DNA of 64,000 bases from Ruminococcus sp. Its GTDB lineage: Bacteria > Bacillota > Clostridia > Lachnospirales > Lachnospiraceae. Below are positions 26,414-34,415 of this stretch, piece by piece. Position 1 is the stretch's first letter; the number at the start of each line of letters is the position of its first letter. The stretch spans positions 1 through 64,000 of the forward strand of contig JACERV010000018.1 in assembly GCA_013911065.1 (NCBI GenBank), given 5' to 3'. The notes beneath the pieces are model-generated. The model was not told the DNA's origin. It saw only the letters and a program-made list of their open reading frames with translations, and made no database searches. The position numbers and the translations under genes were made by a program.

Positions 26414-27316
26414 TTATAATATGCTTTTTAGTCTTTCGATAAACCACTTTGCCTGCAGGCTTAATTCTCTATTTTCATCAGCCACATAACCAATGACAAG
26501 AAATGGCTCACAATTATTGACTGCAAGTGTTTTTATAGGATACTGCTCATATTTTTCATTCATAAAGTTAATGCCCAGACTGCATATATCCGTATGCAGC
26601 AGTACATCAATGGTCATATGGTCACTGTTAGAATAAATCACATGCCTCAATTTTTCAGTACTGATTACCCCCAGGCTTACCGATTCCAGGTGATGTTCCA
26701 TGGAAAAATAATCTCTCACACCTCTGATAAACTTGAGCTTTGGAAGTTCCGAGAAATCTATACTATCCCTGTGAAACAACGGGTTGTTTTCTCCTACATA
26801 AACACAGACTTCTTTCGTATCTAATGTATAGAATCTTAAGTTTTTATGAGATAAGATATGCTGAAAAGCCGTCAGCTGTTTCTCCGCAATAAACACAATG
26901 CCAAGCTCCGAAATTCCTTTTTTAACATTGTCCGTAATCTCCTCTACTGTCCCCTGTAAATATTCAACAACATACTCTTCCCCCATCTCTTTATAAAAGT
27001 CCACCAAAAGTCTGGCAACCATGTTGCTCGGGTACGTAGATAATGACAATTTCCTGCCCGGGTTAACCGGAGCCATACTATTCATAATCTGCACATTTGT
27101 TAGTACATTCTGCGCATATTCCTTCATTGTTTCACCAAAGGCCGTAAGCTGGATTCCTTTTCTGGTACGCACAAAAACTTCCCGTCCCAGCTCTTTTTCC
27201 AGACTTGCCACCACCTTGCTGACATTGGGCTGAGATGTATATAAACATTCCGACGCTTTATTAAAACTGCCGCATTCACTGGCCACCACAAAATATTCCA
27301 ATTGCTTTAACTCCAT
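26414..27316 (-). CDS. LysR family transcriptional regulator
   Basis: 300 residues. N-terminal wHTH MELKQLEYFVVASECGSFNKASECLYTSQPNVSKVV is a classical LysR start, followed by a periplasmic-binding-like effector domain. It lies upstream of nikA on the same strand and is divergent from the pdu operon; either could be its target. AAAGGAT precedes the start. A GTTAG-N6-CTAAC site overlaps its own transcription start. Confidence 0.93.
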   Translation of the reverse strand: MELKQLEYFVVASECGSFNKASECLYTSQPNVSKVVASLEKELGREVFVRTRKGIQLTAFGETMKEYAQNVLTNVQIMNSMAPVNPGRKLSLSTYPSNMVARLLVDFYKEMGEEYVVEYLQGTVEEITDNVKKGISELGIVFIAEKQLTAFQHILSHKNLRFYTLDTKEVCVYVGENNPLFHRDSIDFSELPKLKFIRGVRDYFSMEHHLESVSLGVISTEKLRHVIYSNSDHMTIDVLLHTDICSLGINFMNEKYEQYPIKTLAVNNCEPFLVIGYVADENRELSLQAKWFIERLKSIL

Positions 27317-27335
27317 AATATAATCCTTTCCATCA

Positions 27336-27351
27336 GTTAGCTTTTACTAAC
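27336..27351. promoter_or_regulatory. GTTAG-N6-CTAAC operator candidate at lysR
   Basis: Inverted repeat immediately downstream of the lysR -10 (27354-27359), two bases away, as at nikA. Confidence 0.6.
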
Positions 27352-27353
27352 TT

Positions 27354-27382
27354 ACTATATAATTAATTTATATCTATGTCAA
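27354..27382 (-). promoter_or_regulatory. lysR promoter
   Basis: TTGACA (27377-27382), 17 bp, TATAGT (27354-27359) on the minus strand. Confidence 0.7.
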
Positions 27383-27403
27383 ACTTCACCTTCATTACAC
27401 ACT

Positions 27404-27500
27404 ACATGTTGTTTCATGTGGTTTTTAAATGTTATATATGTGGTTTTTTGTATGTTTTATGCAATAATACATTGCTATTTCCCTGTGATTGGTGTATAAT
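27404..27500 (+). promoter_or_regulatory. pdu operon promoter with upstream direct repeats
   Basis: TTGCTA (27472-27477), 17 bp, TATAAT (27495-27500). Upstream, ATGTGGTTTTT occurs at 27416 and 27438 (22 bp apart, two helical turns), with a related ATGTTGTTT at 27406, as expected for an activator. No cobalamin riboswitch is visible. Confidence 0.6.
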
Positions 27501-27545
27501 AAAGGCACTGTAAATCGTGGGATACTATCCGTTAGGAGAAGAGAG

Positions 27546-29210
27546 ATGAAAAAATCAAAACGTATTGAAACACTGGACAAGCGTCCTGTGAATATGGACG
27601 GTTACATCAACGAATGGCCTGAGATGGGATTTGTGGCAATGGCAAGCCCATACGACCCCAAACCCTCTATTAAGGTAGAAAATGGAAAAATCATAGAATT
27701 AGATGGTAAGAAAAGAGAAGACTTTGATTTTATTGACCAGTTTATTGCAGACTATGCAATCCATACCGGACGGGCAGAAAAATCTATGACAGTCCCTTCC
27801 CTGGATATTGCCAGGATGATTGTCGATATTCATGTGTCCAGAAAAGAAATTTTAGAAATCGTAAGTGGTATCACTCCTGCCAAGATGGTGGAAGTTATGA
27901 ACCACCTTAATGTCGTAGAGCTCATGATGGGAATGCAGAAAATGCGTGCACGCAGGATGCCGGGAAACCAGGCACACATTACAAACCTGAAGGATGATCC
28001 GGTGCAGATAGCAGCAGACGCCGCAGAAGGTGCACTCCGTGGATTTGCGGAAGAAGAGACTACTATGGGTGTTGCCAGGTATGCACCGCTAAGTGCTATA
28101 GCACTCTTAATCGGTTCTCAGGTTGGGCGCCCAGGCATTCTGACACAGTGTTCCGCCGAAGAAGCCACAGAGCTGGAGCTCGGTATCAGAGGTCTGACTA
28201 CATATGCGGAGACACTTTCCGTATATGGTACGGAAAAGGTATTTATAGATGGGGATGACACCCCTTATTCCAAAGCATTTTTGAACTCCGCATACGCTTC
28301 CAGAGGGCTGAAAGTCCGCTTCACCTCCGGTTCCGGCTCAGAAGTTCTGATGGGGAACAGTGAAAAGAAGTCCATGCTTTATCTGGAATGCCGCTGTCTC
28401 TATGCAACAAAGGGTGCAGGAAGCCAGGGAATCCAAAATGGTTCTGTTAGCTGTATCGGAGTACCTGGCGCAGTACCGGGAGGCATCCGGGAAGTCATGA
28501 GTGAGAATCTGGTGGCTGCTCTTCTTGGTTTGGAATGTGCATCCTCTAATGACCAGAGCTTCTCCAACTCCGACATGAGAAGAACTGCAAGAACTATGCT
28601 TCAGTTTCTTCCGGGAACCGACTTTATTTTCTCCGGCTACGCTGGGGAGCCAAACTATGATAATATGTTTGCAGGCTCTAATTTTGACGCCGAAGATTTT
28701 GACGATTACAATGTATTGCAGAGAGATATGCAGGTAGACGGAGGCTTGCGTCCGGTTACGGAAGAAGAAGTCATCCACGTCCGGCAGAAAGCAGGAAAAG
28801 CTGTGCAGGCGGTCTTCAGACAACTGGGGCTGTCACCAATTTCTGATGAACAGGTGGAAGCTGTCACCTATGCACACGGAAGTAAGGATACTCTGCCCCG
28901 TGATGTTACAGCCGATCTGATGGCAGCGGAAGATGTCCTTAAGCGGGGTATCACAGGAATTGACGTGGTGAAAGCCCTGGCTGAGTCAGGCTATCAGGAC
29001 CTTGCAGAACATGTGCTGAGTATGCTCAAGCAGCGCGTTGCAGGTGATTACATGCAGACAGCAGCCATTTTGGACAGAGACTTTCATGTCCTGTCCGGCG
29101 TAAATACACCCAATGATTATATGGGACCAGGAACCGGCTACCGTGTAGAAGGTGAGCGCTGGGAAGAAATCAAAAAGATTCCTCATATTATAAACCCACA
29201 GGATATATAA
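27546..29210 (+). CDS. pduC: B12-dependent propanediol/glycerol dehydratase large subunit
   Basis: About 554 residues, the usual length. ATG 27546 follows AGGAG and gives MKKSKRIETLDKRPVNMDG, the standard PduC/DhaB1 N-terminus. The TIM-barrel core shows MGVARYAPLSAIALLIGSQVGRPG, SGSGSEVLMG and the C-terminal GYRVEGERW. The subunit binds adenosylcobalamin and substrate diol and converts 1,2-propanediol to propanal or glycerol to 3-hydroxypropanal. Sequence alone does not separate the two substrates. First gene of pduCDE-GH-O. Confidence 0.95.
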   Translation: MKKSKRIETLDKRPVNMDGYINEWPEMGFVAMASPYDPKPSIKVENGKIIELDGKKREDFDFIDQFIADYAIHTGRAEKSMTVPSLDIARMIVDIHVSRKEILEIVSGITPAKMVEVMNHLNVVELMMGMQKMRARRMPGNQAHITNLKDDPVQIAADAAEGALRGFAEEETTMGVARYAPLSAIALLIGSQVGRPGILTQCSAEEATELELGIRGLTTYAETLSVYGTEKVFIDGDDTPYSKAFLNSAYASRGLKVRFTSGSGSEVLMGNSEKKSMLYLECRCLYATKGAGSQGIQNGSVSCIGVPGAVPGGIREVMSENLVAALLGLECASSNDQSFSNSDMRRTARTMLQFLPGTDFIFSGYAGEPNYDNMFAGSNFDAEDFDDYNVLQRDMQVDGGLRPVTEEEVIHVRQKAGKAVQAVFRQLGLSPISDEQVEAVTYAHGSKDTLPRDVTADLMAAEDVLKRGITGIDVVKALAESGYQDLAEHVLSMLKQRVAGDYMQTAAILDRDFHVLSGVNTPNDYMGPGTGYRVEGERWEEIKKIPHIINPQDI

Positions 29211-29226
29211 GGAAACATCCATGTCA

Positions 29227-29301
29227 CTAAGGTGCGAAAGAACCACACCTAAGTCGACAGGATGTGCTTTGCAGCTAAGGTCTGAAAAGACCAGACCTAA
29301 G
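29227..29301 (+). repeat. Two 27-nt hairpin repeats in the pduC-pduD gap
   Basis: Units 29227-29253 and 29275-29301 agree in 22 of 27 positions. Each has arms CTAAGGT and ACCTAAG with the same A-A mismatch. They fill the unusually long 116-bp space between pduC and pduD. Confidence 0.65.
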
Positions 29302-29326
29302 CAGCATAAGCAGGAAAGGTGAGCAT

Positions 29327-30013
29327 ATGCAGATGAATGAAGATTTAATAAAACAGATTACAAATGCCGTCCTTGCTGAGATGAAACAGAAAGGGAAGGA
29401 TACCGGAACAACAGCTGTGCCGTCCGTCTCTGCAATGCCATCCATGGCAGGGCGTGAAAGAATCCATGAAGAAAAGACCTCCTACGCATCCTGGGCAAAA
29501 GCCAAAAAGGGTACTGACCCGAAAGAGGTTGTCATAGGTGTGGGCGCCGCATTTCAGCGAGAAATTCAGAAAACTATCTGCGGTATCCCGCTGGATGATG
29601 TTCTGGAAAATGTAAAGGCAGGAATTGAAGAAGAGGGCATGGTTCCCAGAGTTGTCAAAATCCTGGACACCTCCGATGTCTGCTTTATGGCACTGGAAGC
29701 CGCTAAACTCTCCGGCTCCGGCATCGGCATCGGGATTCAGTCCAAAGGAACGACTGTCATCCACCAAAAAGACTTATACCCGCTCTCTAACCTGGAACTG
29801 TTTCCCCAGGCACCTTTGATGGACCTGGAAACTTACCGTAAGATTGGACAGAATGCGGCAAAATATGTAAAGGGCGAGCAGGTCGTACCCATTCCGTCCA
29901 CCAATGACCCTATGTCCAGGCCAAAATACCAGGTAAAAGCTGCACTGATGCATATTGCGGAGACGGAACAGCTTGACCCCGAAACAGGAATTATTGAATG
30001 GGAGGGAAGATAA
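29327..30013 (+). CDS. pduD: Propanediol/glycerol dehydratase medium subunit
   Basis: 228 residues. The core (about 65-228) has [26 protein letters not shown] and [20 protein letters not shown] as in PduD. The first 19 residues ([17 protein letters not shown] core) form an amphipathic helix followed by a flexible Gly/Ser/Pro-rich linker, like the shell-targeting peptide of Salmonella PduD. AAAGGTGAGC lies before ATG. Makes the cobalamin contact with PduC in the known structures. Confidence 0.94.
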   Translation: MQMNEDLIKQITNAVLAEMKQKGKDTGTTAVPSVSAMPSMAGRERIHEEKTSYASWAKAKKGTDPKEVVIGVGAAFQREIQKTICGIPLDDVLENVKAGIEEEGMVPRVVKILDTSDVCFMALEAAKLSGSGIGIGIQSKGTTVIHQKDLYPLSNLELFPQAPLMDLETYRKIGQNAAKYVKGEQVVPIPSTNDPMSRPKYQVKAALMHIAETEQLDPETGIIEWEGR

Positions 30014-30406
30014 ATGCAGTACCCATTAGGCGAACATGAAAAAGAAAAAATTACATCCAGAACCGGTAAAAAACTAACCGATATTACACTGGATGAAGTG
30101 ATGAAAAACCGCGTTTCTGCCGATGATATTAAGATATCTAAAGAAATGCTCAGAGCACAGGGACAGGTAGCCAGAGAAGCTGGCAATGACCCTATGGAGA
30201 AAAACTTTGAGCGTGCGGCAGAACTGGTAGATGTACCCGATGATGTAATTTTAAAAATGTATGATAAACTGCGCCCCAACCGCTCTACTAAACTGGAGCT
30301 GGTATTGATGGCACAGGAGCTTTTAGAAAAATATAACGCGAAAAACTGTGCAAGGCTTGTAATGGAAGCCGCCGAAGTGTATGAGAAAAGAGGGATTCTG
30401 CTTTGA
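30014..30406 (+). CDS. pduE: Propanediol/glycerol dehydratase small subunit
   Basis: 130 residues, helical. TGKKLTDITLDEVMKNRVSADDIKIS and KMYDKLRPNRSTKLELV are PduE/DhaB3 hallmarks. It starts immediately after pduD and its TGA overlaps the TTG start of pduG. Confidence 0.94.
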   Translation: MQYPLGEHEKEKITSRTGKKLTDITLDEVMKNRVSADDIKISKEMLRAQGQVAREAGNDPMEKNFERAAELVDVPDDVILKMYDKLRPNRSTKLELVLMAQELLEKYNAKNCARLVMEAAEVYEKRGILL

Positions 30407-32220
30407 GTTATATTGCCGGAATAGATATCGGAAATTCTACAACAGAAGTATGTGTCGGGGAAGCCGCCGCTGACGGCAGCATTCATTTCCTGACCAGTGC
30501 TTCATGCCCGACTACCGGTACGAAGGGAACTGTCTCCAACACCCATGGAGTCAAAGCCGCCTTAAAACAGGCAATGAGTAAAATCGGCAGGGACGTGGAA
30601 GACATTTCCCTGATCCGCCTGAATGAAGCGGCACCGGTCATCGGTGATACCGCTATGGAAACACTGACCGAGACAATCATCACGGACTCTTCCATGATTG
30701 GCCACAATCCTTCTACCCCTGCTGGAGCAGGCCAGGCAGTTGGAGAAATTCTGCTGATTGAAAATATATCCCGGGGAGTTCCGGGAATACCCTATATTGT
30801 TGCGGCACCTGCTTCCTATTCCTATGAAGAAATTGCCGCTATCCTGAATCAATCCGGGGATTCCTTGGATATTACCGGAGTCATTCTGCAGGCTGACGAA
30901 GCAGTTCTTGTAAAAAACCGCCTTCATAAAAAAGTTCCCATTATAGATGAGGTGGCCCGAATTGACAAGCTTCCCGGCGGAGTTCCTGCGGCAATTGAAG
31001 TTGCACTTCCCGGGCAGACAATACGTATGTTGTCAAACCCTTACGGAATTGCAACTCTTCTTGACTTGAACGCGGAAGAGACACGCACTGTCACTCCCAT
31101 TGCCAAAAGCCTGATTGGAAAACGCAGCGCTGTTGTTTTGAAGACTCCTGGCGGCAATGTCCGTGAAAATGTACTTCCCGCAGGAGAAATCTATCTTGAT
31201 GCAGAGCACAGCGCTTCCGTCAACCTGGATGAAGGTGCAGAAAAAATCATGCAGGTTGTATCTGATGCAGGCATCATCCGGGATATCACCGGACAGCCGG
31301 AGACGAATGTGGGAAACATGTTTGCCCGCATTAAAAAAGGTATGAGCGAATTGGACGGCACTGCCAATGGAGATATCCATATTACGGATATTCTGGCAGT
31401 TGACACATTGGCACCTGTTTTGATCTCCGGGGCACTGGCAGGTGAAACCTGTCTGGAGAAAGCAGTCGGTATTGCAGCTATGGTAAAAACACAAAAGCTG
31501 CCCATGCGCCAGATTGCTGAAAAATTAAGGCTAGAGCTGGACACAGATGTGAAGGTTGCAGGTGTGGAGGCTGTTATGGCAAGCCTGGGTGCACTCACCA
31601 CTCCAGGGACGAAACTTCCCCTTGCCATTCTGGATATGGGCGGAGGTTCTACCGACGCAGCTGTGATATCAGAAGAAGGAAAGGTTGTCATTACTCACCA
31701 GGCAGGGGCCGGAGAGCTTGTTTCCATGCTCATTGAGACAGAGCTGGGACTGGGTGACAGGCACATAGCAGAACAGATTAAGAAATATCCCCTGGCAAAG
31801 GTAGAGAGCCTTTTTCATGTCCGTGTGGAAAACGGGCAGATGACTTTTATAGACGAATCCATTGACCCAAGATTTTACGGGCGGGTTGTTCTTCTGTCAG
31901 AGGAAGGATTTATTCGAATAGAAAAGGACATCCCAATGGAGAAAATTGCGCAGGTACGCCGGGATGCAAAACGAAAAGTATTTGTAACAAATGCATTTCG
32001 TGCCCTTCAAAAGGTAGCACCTGACCAGGATTTGAAAAACATATCTAATGTTGTGCTGGTGGGCGGTTCAGCCGAAGACTTCGAGATACCGGAAATGCTC
32101 ATGGAGGAGTTTTCCAACTACCGTATTGTATGCGGCAGAGGCAACATCCGCGGCCAGGAAGGCCCCCGGAATGCTGTAGCAACCGGACTTGTGCTTTCAT
32201 ATGTGGGGGAAAAACAATGA
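30403..32220 (+). CDS. pduG: Diol dehydratase reactivase large subunit
   Basis: 605 residues from a TTG start (TTGA overlap with pduE). Actin-like ATPase: IAGIDIGNSTTEVCVG is the phosphate-1 loop and LAILDMGGGSTDAAVI the phosphate-2 loop. Exchanges damaged cobalamin from the dehydratase with ATP hydrolysis, acting as PduGH (DdrAB). Length is normal. Confidence 0.94.
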   Translation: MSYIAGIDIGNSTTEVCVGEAAADGSIHFLTSASCPTTGTKGTVSNTHGVKAALKQAMSKIGRDVEDISLIRLNEAAPVIGDTAMETLTETIITDSSMIGHNPSTPAGAGQAVGEILLIENISRGVPGIPYIVAAPASYSYEEIAAILNQSGDSLDITGVILQADEAVLVKNRLHKKVPIIDEVARIDKLPGGVPAAIEVALPGQTIRMLSNPYGIATLLDLNAEETRTVTPIAKSLIGKRSAVVLKTPGGNVRENVLPAGEIYLDAEHSASVNLDEGAEKIMQVVSDAGIIRDITGQPETNVGNMFARIKKGMSELDGTANGDIHITDILAVDTLAPVLISGALAGETCLEKAVGIAAMVKTQKLPMRQIAEKLRLELDTDVKVAGVEAVMASLGALTTPGTKLPLAILDMGGGSTDAAVISEEGKVVITHQAGAGELVSMLIETELGLGDRHIAEQIKKYPLAKVESLFHVRVENGQMTFIDESIDPRFYGRVVLLSEEGFIRIEKDIPMEKIAQVRRDAKRKVFVTNAFRALQKVAPDQDLKNISNVVLVGGSAEDFEIPEMLMEEFSNYRIVCGRGNIRGQEGPRNAVATGLVLSYVGEKQ

Positions 32221-32546
32221 TCATTAAGAAACCTTCTATTTTTATATATGCAAATGAACCCGATGCCGCTGTTGTGAAAGAAATCTGCGCCGGGATAGAA
32301 GAAGAAGGCGTATTTTTCGAGTTGAATGAAATGGAAAACACCAATCTCAAGGAACTGGCCTGGAATGCTGCAAACGATTCTATGCTCGGCTCCGGAATTG
32401 GTATAAGGGGTACTTATATTGCCATGCAGATGCGGGGTATTGAAAAGAACCGCCCTGTAGAAAGCTATCAAAACCCTGATAAAGAACAGTGCCGGAAACT
32501 GGGTGCGAACAGCGCACGCGCTATTAAAAAGCTGCCTTTTAAATGA
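32217..32546 (+). CDS. pduH: Diol dehydratase reactivase small subunit
   Basis: About 109 residues from ATG 32217, which overlaps the pduG stop (ATGA). PSIFIYANEPDAAVVKEICAGIEEEGV and the GSGIGIRG loop match PduH/DdrB, whose fold resembles the beta subunit of the dehydratase. A longer upstream reading frame is only overlap with pduG. Confidence 0.92.
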   Translation: MIIKKPSIFIYANEPDAAVVKEICAGIEEEGVFFELNEMENTNLKELAWNAANDSMLGSGIGIRGTYIAMQMRGIEKNRPVESYQNPDKEQCRKLGANSARAIKKLPFK

Positions 32547-32550
32547 TTTT

Positions 32551-32598
32551 AGTAACAGCTCAGCCATGCGTAATCGAGCTTACAGCTATACTGTTACT
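32551..32598 (+). other. Hairpin between pduH and pduO
   Basis: Arms AGTAACAG and CTGTTACT with a 32-nt loop, then GATTTTAC. Could attenuate or stabilise; weak as a terminator. Confidence 0.45.
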
Positions 32599-32626
32599 GA
32601 TTTTACTATAAAGTGGGAGGAATGCA

Positions 32627-33196
32627 ATGAAAATTTATACCAAAAGCGGAGATGGAGGTAAAACTTCTCTCATGAACGGAATCCGCGTCTCCAAGTATGA
32701 TGACAGAATTGAACTGCTGGGGACCATCGACGAACTGAACAGCCACATCGGACTTGCAAAAGTAATCGCTGAGCAGTCTCTTCATGGCCGCCTTTCACAG
32801 ATTCAGAAAGTATTGATGCAGATAATGGCCCAAATAGCCGACCCCCGAAATTCCCAATACCGCCTCTCTGATGAAAAGATTCAGGAACTTGAGACGGAAA
32901 TCGACTGGATGGAAAATTCATTCCCCCGGGCCAAAGAATTCGTCTTATACGGAGGGTGCGAACAGTCTGCACGTCTGGATGTTGCGCGTGCTGTTGCAAG
33001 AAGAGCGGAGCGGAGATTTCACAAAGTTGCTCAAAACTACGGAGCGGATAACAAAGCATTGCAGTATATGAACCGTCTGGCAGATTATCTGTATGTAGCA
33101 GCACGATACGCAGATTACAGAAGTTCATCGGAACCAGAGGAAGAAATACGTCAGGAAGTTATTAAAAATGTAATGCAGACAATTAAGAAATCCTAA
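32627..33196 (+). CDS. pduO: PduO-type cob(I)alamin adenosyltransferase
   Basis: 189 residues. MKIYTKSGDGGKTSL is the ATP-binding N-terminal motif, GTIDELNSHIGLAK the second, and ARLDVARAVARRAERR the helix with the corrinoid/ATP-contacting arginines. Only the adenosyltransferase domain is present, without the C-terminal DUF336 domain of Salmonella PduO. Makes adenosylcobalamin for the dehydratase encoded upstream. Confidence 0.93.
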   Translation: MKIYTKSGDGGKTSLMNGIRVSKYDDRIELLGTIDELNSHIGLAKVIAEQSLHGRLSQIQKVLMQIMAQIADPRNSQYRLSDEKIQELETEIDWMENSFPRAKEFVLYGGCEQSARLDVARAVARRAERRFHKVAQNYGADNKALQYMNRLADYLYVAARYADYRSSSEPEEEIRQEVIKNVMQTIKKS

Positions 33197-33205
33197 ATTG
33201 TCTGC
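33175..33205. terminator. Hairpin across the pduO stop, between convergent genes
   Basis: GCAGACAATT/AATTGTCTGC arms with an 11-nt loop containing the stop codon; downstream T content is moderate (CTTTTAAT). Confidence 0.5.
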
Positions 33206-33219
33206 ATTCCCTTAAACTT

Positions 33220-33819
33220 TTAATATTCCTCCCAGCGGCTGTGTGCCCGGCTCTGCACTCTTCTTTGATGTGCCCTCTGCCTTTCACGCTGCCGCTTTCT
33301 TTCCCACCGGCGCCTGCTGCGCTCCATCATCCTTGCAGGTGCAAGAACTGTCCAGCAGCAAATACGGACTGCGGTGATTCCTAAAAATACACCGATGCTG
33401 TCAATACCAACATCTCTGATAGAGGGACCTCTCCCATCCACAAAAGACTGAAAATACTCATCCCCGCAGGCAACACCTACGCATATCAGCCCGGCAACCA
33501 CCACAAGGCCAAAGCCCCGGAGCCCATATACATAAAACGGAAGTGACACTGTAACTGCCAAAATGAAATATTCCGTCATATGCGCTGCCTTTCTTACCGG
33601 ATACTCTATCCTGTACGCAGTCTCATCAATCTCCCAGTCCTCCAGATTCTTCTGTAATACCTCATTTCCGATTTCCACAATCTTATGGCTTACAATGTAG
33701 CTTAAATTACCCGAGTCCACACCGGATTGGGAGGAAAAACTAAAAATTACGTACACCATAATAATCGCCGGAAGAAAAGACAGAGGCTTTAATATAAATA
33801 AAATAAACTTTTTAAACAT
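33220..33819 (-). CDS. VanZ family membrane protein
   Basis: 199 residues. VanZ signatures: FSFSSQSG after helix 1, RKAAHMTEYFILAV, and GDEYFQSFVDGRGPSIRDVGIDSIG; about four to five helices. The C-terminal 35 residues are exceptionally Arg-rich (RRRWERKRQRERQRAHQRR), a likely RNA- or phospholipid-binding tail. VanZ confers low-level teicoplanin resistance in enterococci; the role of most homologues is unknown. Last gene of a four-gene minus-strand operon. Confidence 0.88.
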   Translation of the reverse strand: MFKKFILFILKPLSFLPAIIMVYVIFSFSSQSGVDSGNLSYIVSHKIVEIGNEVLQKNLEDWEIDETAYRIEYPVRKAAHMTEYFILAVTVSLPFYVYGLRGFGLVVVAGLICVGVACGDEYFQSFVDGRGPSIRDVGIDSIGVFLGITAVRICCWTVLAPARMMERSRRRWERKRQRERQRAHQRRVQSRAHSRWEEY

Positions 33820-33828
33820 CTCGTATTC

Positions 33829-34170
33829 CTAGTCCCATCCCTTCCACACATCAGGCAGATACCCAACGGTTGCTTTCTTGCCATTCCGTACAATCGGTGT
33901 CAATAACACCTGCTGATTCTCTAATATTTTCTCATCTTTATCATCATCAGAAATGTATTGGATTAATGCCAGTGCATCCTTATCCTTACATTTTGGATTC
34001 AGCATTTTATCCAGTCCGCCAACAGACTGCTTCACGCTGGTATATTCGCCTTTACTAAGACCTTTCTCCTTCAGGTCTATAAATTGATATTTTACTCCAC
34101 GCTCCTTGAAATATCTCTGCGCTTTCTTGGTGTCAAAACACTTTGTCGTGCCAAATATCTGTATATTCAT
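33829..34170 (-). CDS. ArsC/Spx-like thioredoxin-fold protein
   Basis: 113 residues, arsenate-reductase-like fold with a single N-terminal Cys11 in the TTKCFDTKKAQ motif, FIDLKEKGLSKGEY, and the TPIVRNGKKATVGY segment with the conserved cis-Pro. It lacks the CxxC of Spx. Could be a glutaredoxin-dependent reductase or a Spx/MgsR-type regulator; activity cannot be assigned. Confidence 0.85.
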   Translation of the reverse strand: MNIQIFGTTKCFDTKKAQRYFKERGVKYQFIDLKEKGLSKGEYTSVKQSVGGLDKMLNPKCKDKDALALIQYISDDDKDEKILENQQVLLTPIVRNGKKATVGYLPDVWKGWD

Positions 34171-34188
34171 CTTAATCCCTAACCTTTC

Positions 34189-34410
34189 CTAGTTCTTATT
34201 ACGGTCCGCGGCAGGTGGGGCACATATTTCCTGCACCCTTCCCACAATCCCGCCTTCCAGCATAACCTTGATTCCTCTTGGATGATTCTGAGAATTCGTA
34301 AGAATACGCATCACAATGCCTTCCGTTAATTTACCTGTTCTTTGGTCTTGCTTTTGCACAACCTTGACTCTGGCGCCTATTTTAATATTACTTCTTGTTG
34401 TTCCATTCAT
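34189..34410 (-). CDS. YwbE family protein (DUF2196)
   Basis: 73 residues. SNIKIGARVKVVQKQDQRTGKLTEGIV followed by HPRGIKVMLEGGIVGRVQEI is the conserved core of YwbE proteins, a small basic beta-barrel of unknown role. AAAGGAG lies before ATG. Confidence 0.88.
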   Translation of the reverse strand: MNGTTRSNIKIGARVKVVQKQDQRTGKLTEGIVMRILTNSQNHPRGIKVMLEGGIVGRVQEICAPPAADRNKN

Positions 34411-34415
34411 ATGAT

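Noticed and set aside
27383-27545. Cobalamin riboswitch before the pdu operon
   Set aside because: No B12-box or matching conserved core is visible; the leader is short and AT-rich.
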